20,859 bases of DNA from Chrysomallon squamiferum. Its lineage: Eukaryota; Mollusca; Gastropoda; Neomphalida; Peltospiridae. Below are positions 18,325 to 20,859 of this stretch, piece by piece. The stretch lies in assembly GCA_012295275.1 (NCBI GenBank), contig CM022678.1:17976278-17997136 (forward strand). The letters are read 5' to 3'. Under the pieces are notes generated by a model. It saw only the letters and a list, made by a program, of their open reading frames with translations. It was not told the origin of the DNA and ran no database searches. The translations under genes were made by a program, and so were the position numbers. Position 1 is the first letter of the stretch. Each line of letters begins with the position of its first letter.

Positions 18325-18429
18325 CTAAATGCGCGCGCATACACCAAAACATGCATAATAATTATATTTCTCTTCTACAGAAAAATCTTAAAATTTAATT
18401 TAAAAAGAAAAAAAAACACAAAAAAAACG

Positions 18430-18735
18430 TCCAATCGCGTTCACTTGCTCTATTCGCGCATGCGCATCAGCCACAACGTGAAATACGTGCAAACAGCTTG
18501 TGAACACGGTGCAAGCAACGTGCTCATTTACAGAAAACGTTGTTTGCCGGATACTGCTGATACTACGGTAGTCTCCTAGGAGTTCCTATGACGTCAGTAA
18601 TCATCCTTGGTTTCTCAAGCAACCATGACGTCACAAATAAGGTCACAGTTACATTAGTAATCAGTGCATGCAATTTGTCCAGTTTCAACCGGAAAACATC
18701 ATAACTGTGATATAATTTAGATTTTTTGACTGAGG
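18430..18735 (+). promoter_or_regulatory. Candidate promoter with CCAAT, NRF1, CRE and RFX X-box motifs
   Basis: In order: CCAAT at 18431-18435, a perfect NRF1-type CGCGCATGCGCA at 18455-18466, several ACGTG words, and TGACGTCA at 18589-18596. Next come an X-box-like GTTTCTCAAGCAAC just upstream of a second TGACGTCA at 18626-18633, AAGGTCA (nuclear-receptor half-site), and ACCGGAA (ETS-like) near 18690. A consensus splice donor, GAG|GTAAGA, follows at 18734. CpG is frequent, unlike the flanks. This is consistent with a TATA-less promoter driving a non-coding first exon on the + strand. It is a motif-based inference; no transcript is visible. Confidence 0.4.
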
Positions 18736-18931
18736 TAAGAAATATAGGGCTTTAAAATCAAAGGAATATTTGTCGAAAGAATTGATACGGAGAATGAATA
18801 TAATTTACTTGTTATTCATATTTGAAAATTGCAAATGATAAATAAATAAATAAATAAATAAATATTACCAAATAAATTAAAATAAATAAATAATAATATT
18901 TCATATCTGGAGATATAATATTTGATATTTT

Positions 18932-19125
18932 TACTGTTTATGAGTACTCAAAATGTTTGAGTTTCTGTAGAACTGTATATAGTTTACGAGTACTCAAAAT
19001 ATTTGAGTTCCTGAAGAACTATTTATTGTTTATGAGTACTCAAAATGGTTGAACAACTTAAAGAACTGTTTATTGTTTTTGAGTACTCAAATTATTTGAA
19101 TAATCTGAAGAATTATTTACATACT
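18932..19125. repeat. 46-bp minisatellite, four units, each with a GAGTACTC palindrome
   Basis: GAGTACTCAAA begins at 18942, 18988, 19034 and 19081, giving periods of 46, 46 and 47 bp. Each unit has the form TGTTTATGAGTACTCAAAAT, then a TTTGAG/TTTGAA word, then CTGAAGAACT-like sequence. The units are diverged, so the array is not recent. Confidence 0.85.
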
Positions 19126-19862
19126 GTTGTACAGACAATCTTAATTTATGCATATGTTTTGTCATGTCGTGTTTATGTTCTGTCATGTTTTGTCGTTTTT
19201 TTGTGGTTAAATAGACACACAGACAGACAGACAGACAGATATATAGATAGAACATACATACAGTATAAATAAAATAAACAAATAAATTCAAAACAAATAA
19301 ATAAATATGGCAGTTATGTAAATACAGAAATAAATACGAATGTAAATGAATAAGTAAGACATAACAAATTAACAGCGAAATAGCCAAACAACGAACCAAA
19401 CAAACAACAAATAATAAATAAATAAATAAATAAATGAATAAATAAATAAGGAATTGTAAACTGTATTGAACTCCTATTAAAAATTGTAAGTGAAATATAG
19501 ACTATCGTGTTTTTTCAATAATGAATGGAACAGAAATAATTTATTCTGGAACTGAAATCGACATGTTTTAATAATCTCAGATAAATCCGATTCTACTAAA
19601 AACATAATAATAATAAAATTAAATTAAATTAAATTATCTATATTTCTTTTTATTGTGAAACTATAATATCTTAAATATGGAACTCAAAATAGTTTAATCT
19701 GAAATACGAAAATTTTATATTATAAAATATTATATTTATAAATTTCTATTCCAGTATTTTAAATTCTCAATTTCAGCATTTTAAATTCATAACTTTAGTA
19801 TTTTAAATTCGATTCTTTAATACCTATAATTTATCTATATTTATAGGTATGTATTTATGTGT

Positions 19863-19865
<3 letters not shown>

Positions 19866-19902
<37 letters not shown>
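19866..19902. repeat. (GT)n microsatellite
   Basis: About 18 GT units, followed by TATA/TATG-rich sequence. Confidence 0.96.
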
Positions 19903-19904
<2 letters not shown>

Positions 19905-20439
19905 ATACATTTTTATATATATAGTATATATTTATGTACATGTATACATATATATTTATGGGTAAATGTGTATATATTTATGTATATATTTATGAATATG
20001 TATATATTTACACATAGTTCATACTTCTATATACTGTGATATATATATAATACTTATGTATTATTTTCAGAAGTTAAGAAAAGTGATGGAATAACCGGCC
20101 GTTAACCTATTTTTAAAAATATTTTTAAATTTAATTTATTTTTTTTATTAATATGAGTCCAGCCTTCTGACGTTAAGTGATGACGCACGCAATTTTCTCA
20201 AATTCACCTCTGTATCTCAGCTACAGCTGTAACAGCGTCAAAGTACGAACTCTTTCAAATAATCGTTATAATCTACTTCAACAGATAAAATTGTTAATAA
20301 TTACACTGATGTACAGGAAAAAAAGACACAGACAGACACAGAGAAACACACACACATTCATGCACAGACACACATAGACAAATTGAAAATCAGTCGCTTT
20401 GGTTGTCTTGGTGGCCAATTTGTGTACGGAAAACGGGCC

Positions 20440-20519
20440 AATAGGTAATAGGTTCGAGTCTCGTCAGCGGCATCTGAGATCTGTTTCAGTGAGCATATAA
20501 GACAAGAGAATATTCATTC
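20440..20519 (+). mobile_element. tRNA-derived SINE-like element, copy B
   Basis: GGTTCGAGTCT (RNA polymerase III box-B-like) starts a block identical over 26 nt to copy A. It is followed by GAGATCTGTTTCAGTGAG and the tail CATATAAGACAAGAGAATAT, continuing to 20519. It is shorter than copy A between the shared blocks. (ACAG)n follows directly. Possible 5' extension into GGTGGCC (about 20411) is uncertain. Confidence 0.55.
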
Positions 20520-20679
20520 AAAATTACAGACAGACAGACGTCAGACACACAGACAGAGACCGAGAGACAAAGGCCTCTAGAGAAATAAAGATACTGGTAC
20601 AGAAAAAAACAGACAGTCACTCACACAAAGAGATAAACAGACGCACAGAAATTTAGACATTGTTAATAACATGAAAAGA

Positions 20680-20683
<4 letters not shown>

Positions 20684-20774
<91 letters not shown>

Positions 20775-20775
20775 A
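20684..20775. repeat. Compound (TAA)n-(TAAA)n microsatellite
   Basis: About 15 TAA units then about 12 TAAA units, without a gap. Confidence 0.96.
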
Positions 20776-20859
20776 ACATAACTCTGATTTTTGAAGAATG
20801 TATTTTCACTATTATTATTATTTTCAATTTAACAGCCTATTTTAATTAATAATGAAATG

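Larger units (their letters stand above)
15900..18429. other. Intergenic DNA, no supported gene
   Basis: Contains a two-copy 70-bp duplication (16152-16290), a less AT-rich stretch with an ACGTCA half-CRE and a MYB-like AACCGTTA (16360-16560), and a possible very short first coding exon (16668-16697, see findings). It also holds poly-T, (GTA)n and (TAAA)/(TAA) arrays and a tRNA-like short interspersed element (about 18160-18324). No open frame here resembles a known protein on either strand. Confidence 0.6.
19130..20859. other. Intergenic or downstream-gene intron, repeat-rich
   Basis: AT-rich sequence with (ACAG)n at about 19208-19240, several (TAAA)n blocks (19290-19450), (TTTTAAATTC)-like near-repeats at about 19750-19815, (GT)n at 19866-19902, TATA/TATG-rich sequence to 20050, and a second tRNA-like element copy (about 20440-20519). 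(ACAG)/(CACA)-rich DNA and a (TAA)n-(TAAA)n compound repeat close the window. A TTATTTTCAG acceptor-like site ends at 20070, but the following sequence is not coding in any long frame. Confidence 0.5.

Overview
The window is AT-rich eukaryotic nuclear DNA, dominated by simple-sequence repeats: (TAA)n, (TTTA)n, (CT)n, (AT)n, (CA)n and several minisatellites. It carries one recognisable gene on the + strand. That gene is a T-box transcription factor of the T-brain (TBR1/EOMES/TBX21) subfamily, split into six exons in the window. Phase-consistent GT-AG introns, a complete bilaterian-type T-box, very high microsatellite load and two copies of a tRNA-like short interspersed element point to an animal. 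A mollusc, plausibly a cephalopod, would fit the repeat landscape, but the species is an inference and is not proven here.

Layout. 1-663: 3' part of the first coding exon; the start codon lies upstream of the window. 664-7686: a 7 kb intron of repeats with a few non-repetitive islands. 7687-7841, 10314-10429, 10987-11133 and 11531-11592: four exons that complete the T-box. 12039-12770: last exon, ending at TGA 12768-12770. The last exon holds the main anomaly. Its 5' part is coding in one frame and its 3' part in the frame one base back. Both parts resemble conserved T-brain sequence, so either a base is missing from the sequence or there is an unusual splice event. 12771-20859: 3' UTR and intergenic DNA with no convincing protein exon.

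Non-coding points of interest. Intron 2 holds a CpG-containing non-repetitive island (8640-8965) with SOX-, homeodomain- and E-box-like words, a second island (9640-10045), and a doublet of perfect TGACGTCA sites; both islands are enhancer candidates. The 3' flank holds a 46-bp minisatellite built around the palindrome GAGTACTC, a 24-27-bp minisatellite, a 70-bp duplication, a fold-back structure of about 245 bp, and two dispersed-element copies. At 18430-18735 there is a compact cluster of CCAAT, NRF1, CRE and RFX X-box motifs followed by a good splice donor. It looks like the promoter and first non-coding exon of another gene.

Only one gene is firmly supported. The rest of the window is its introns and flanks, so any statement about gene cooperation is limited to likely cis-regulation of T-brain by its introns.
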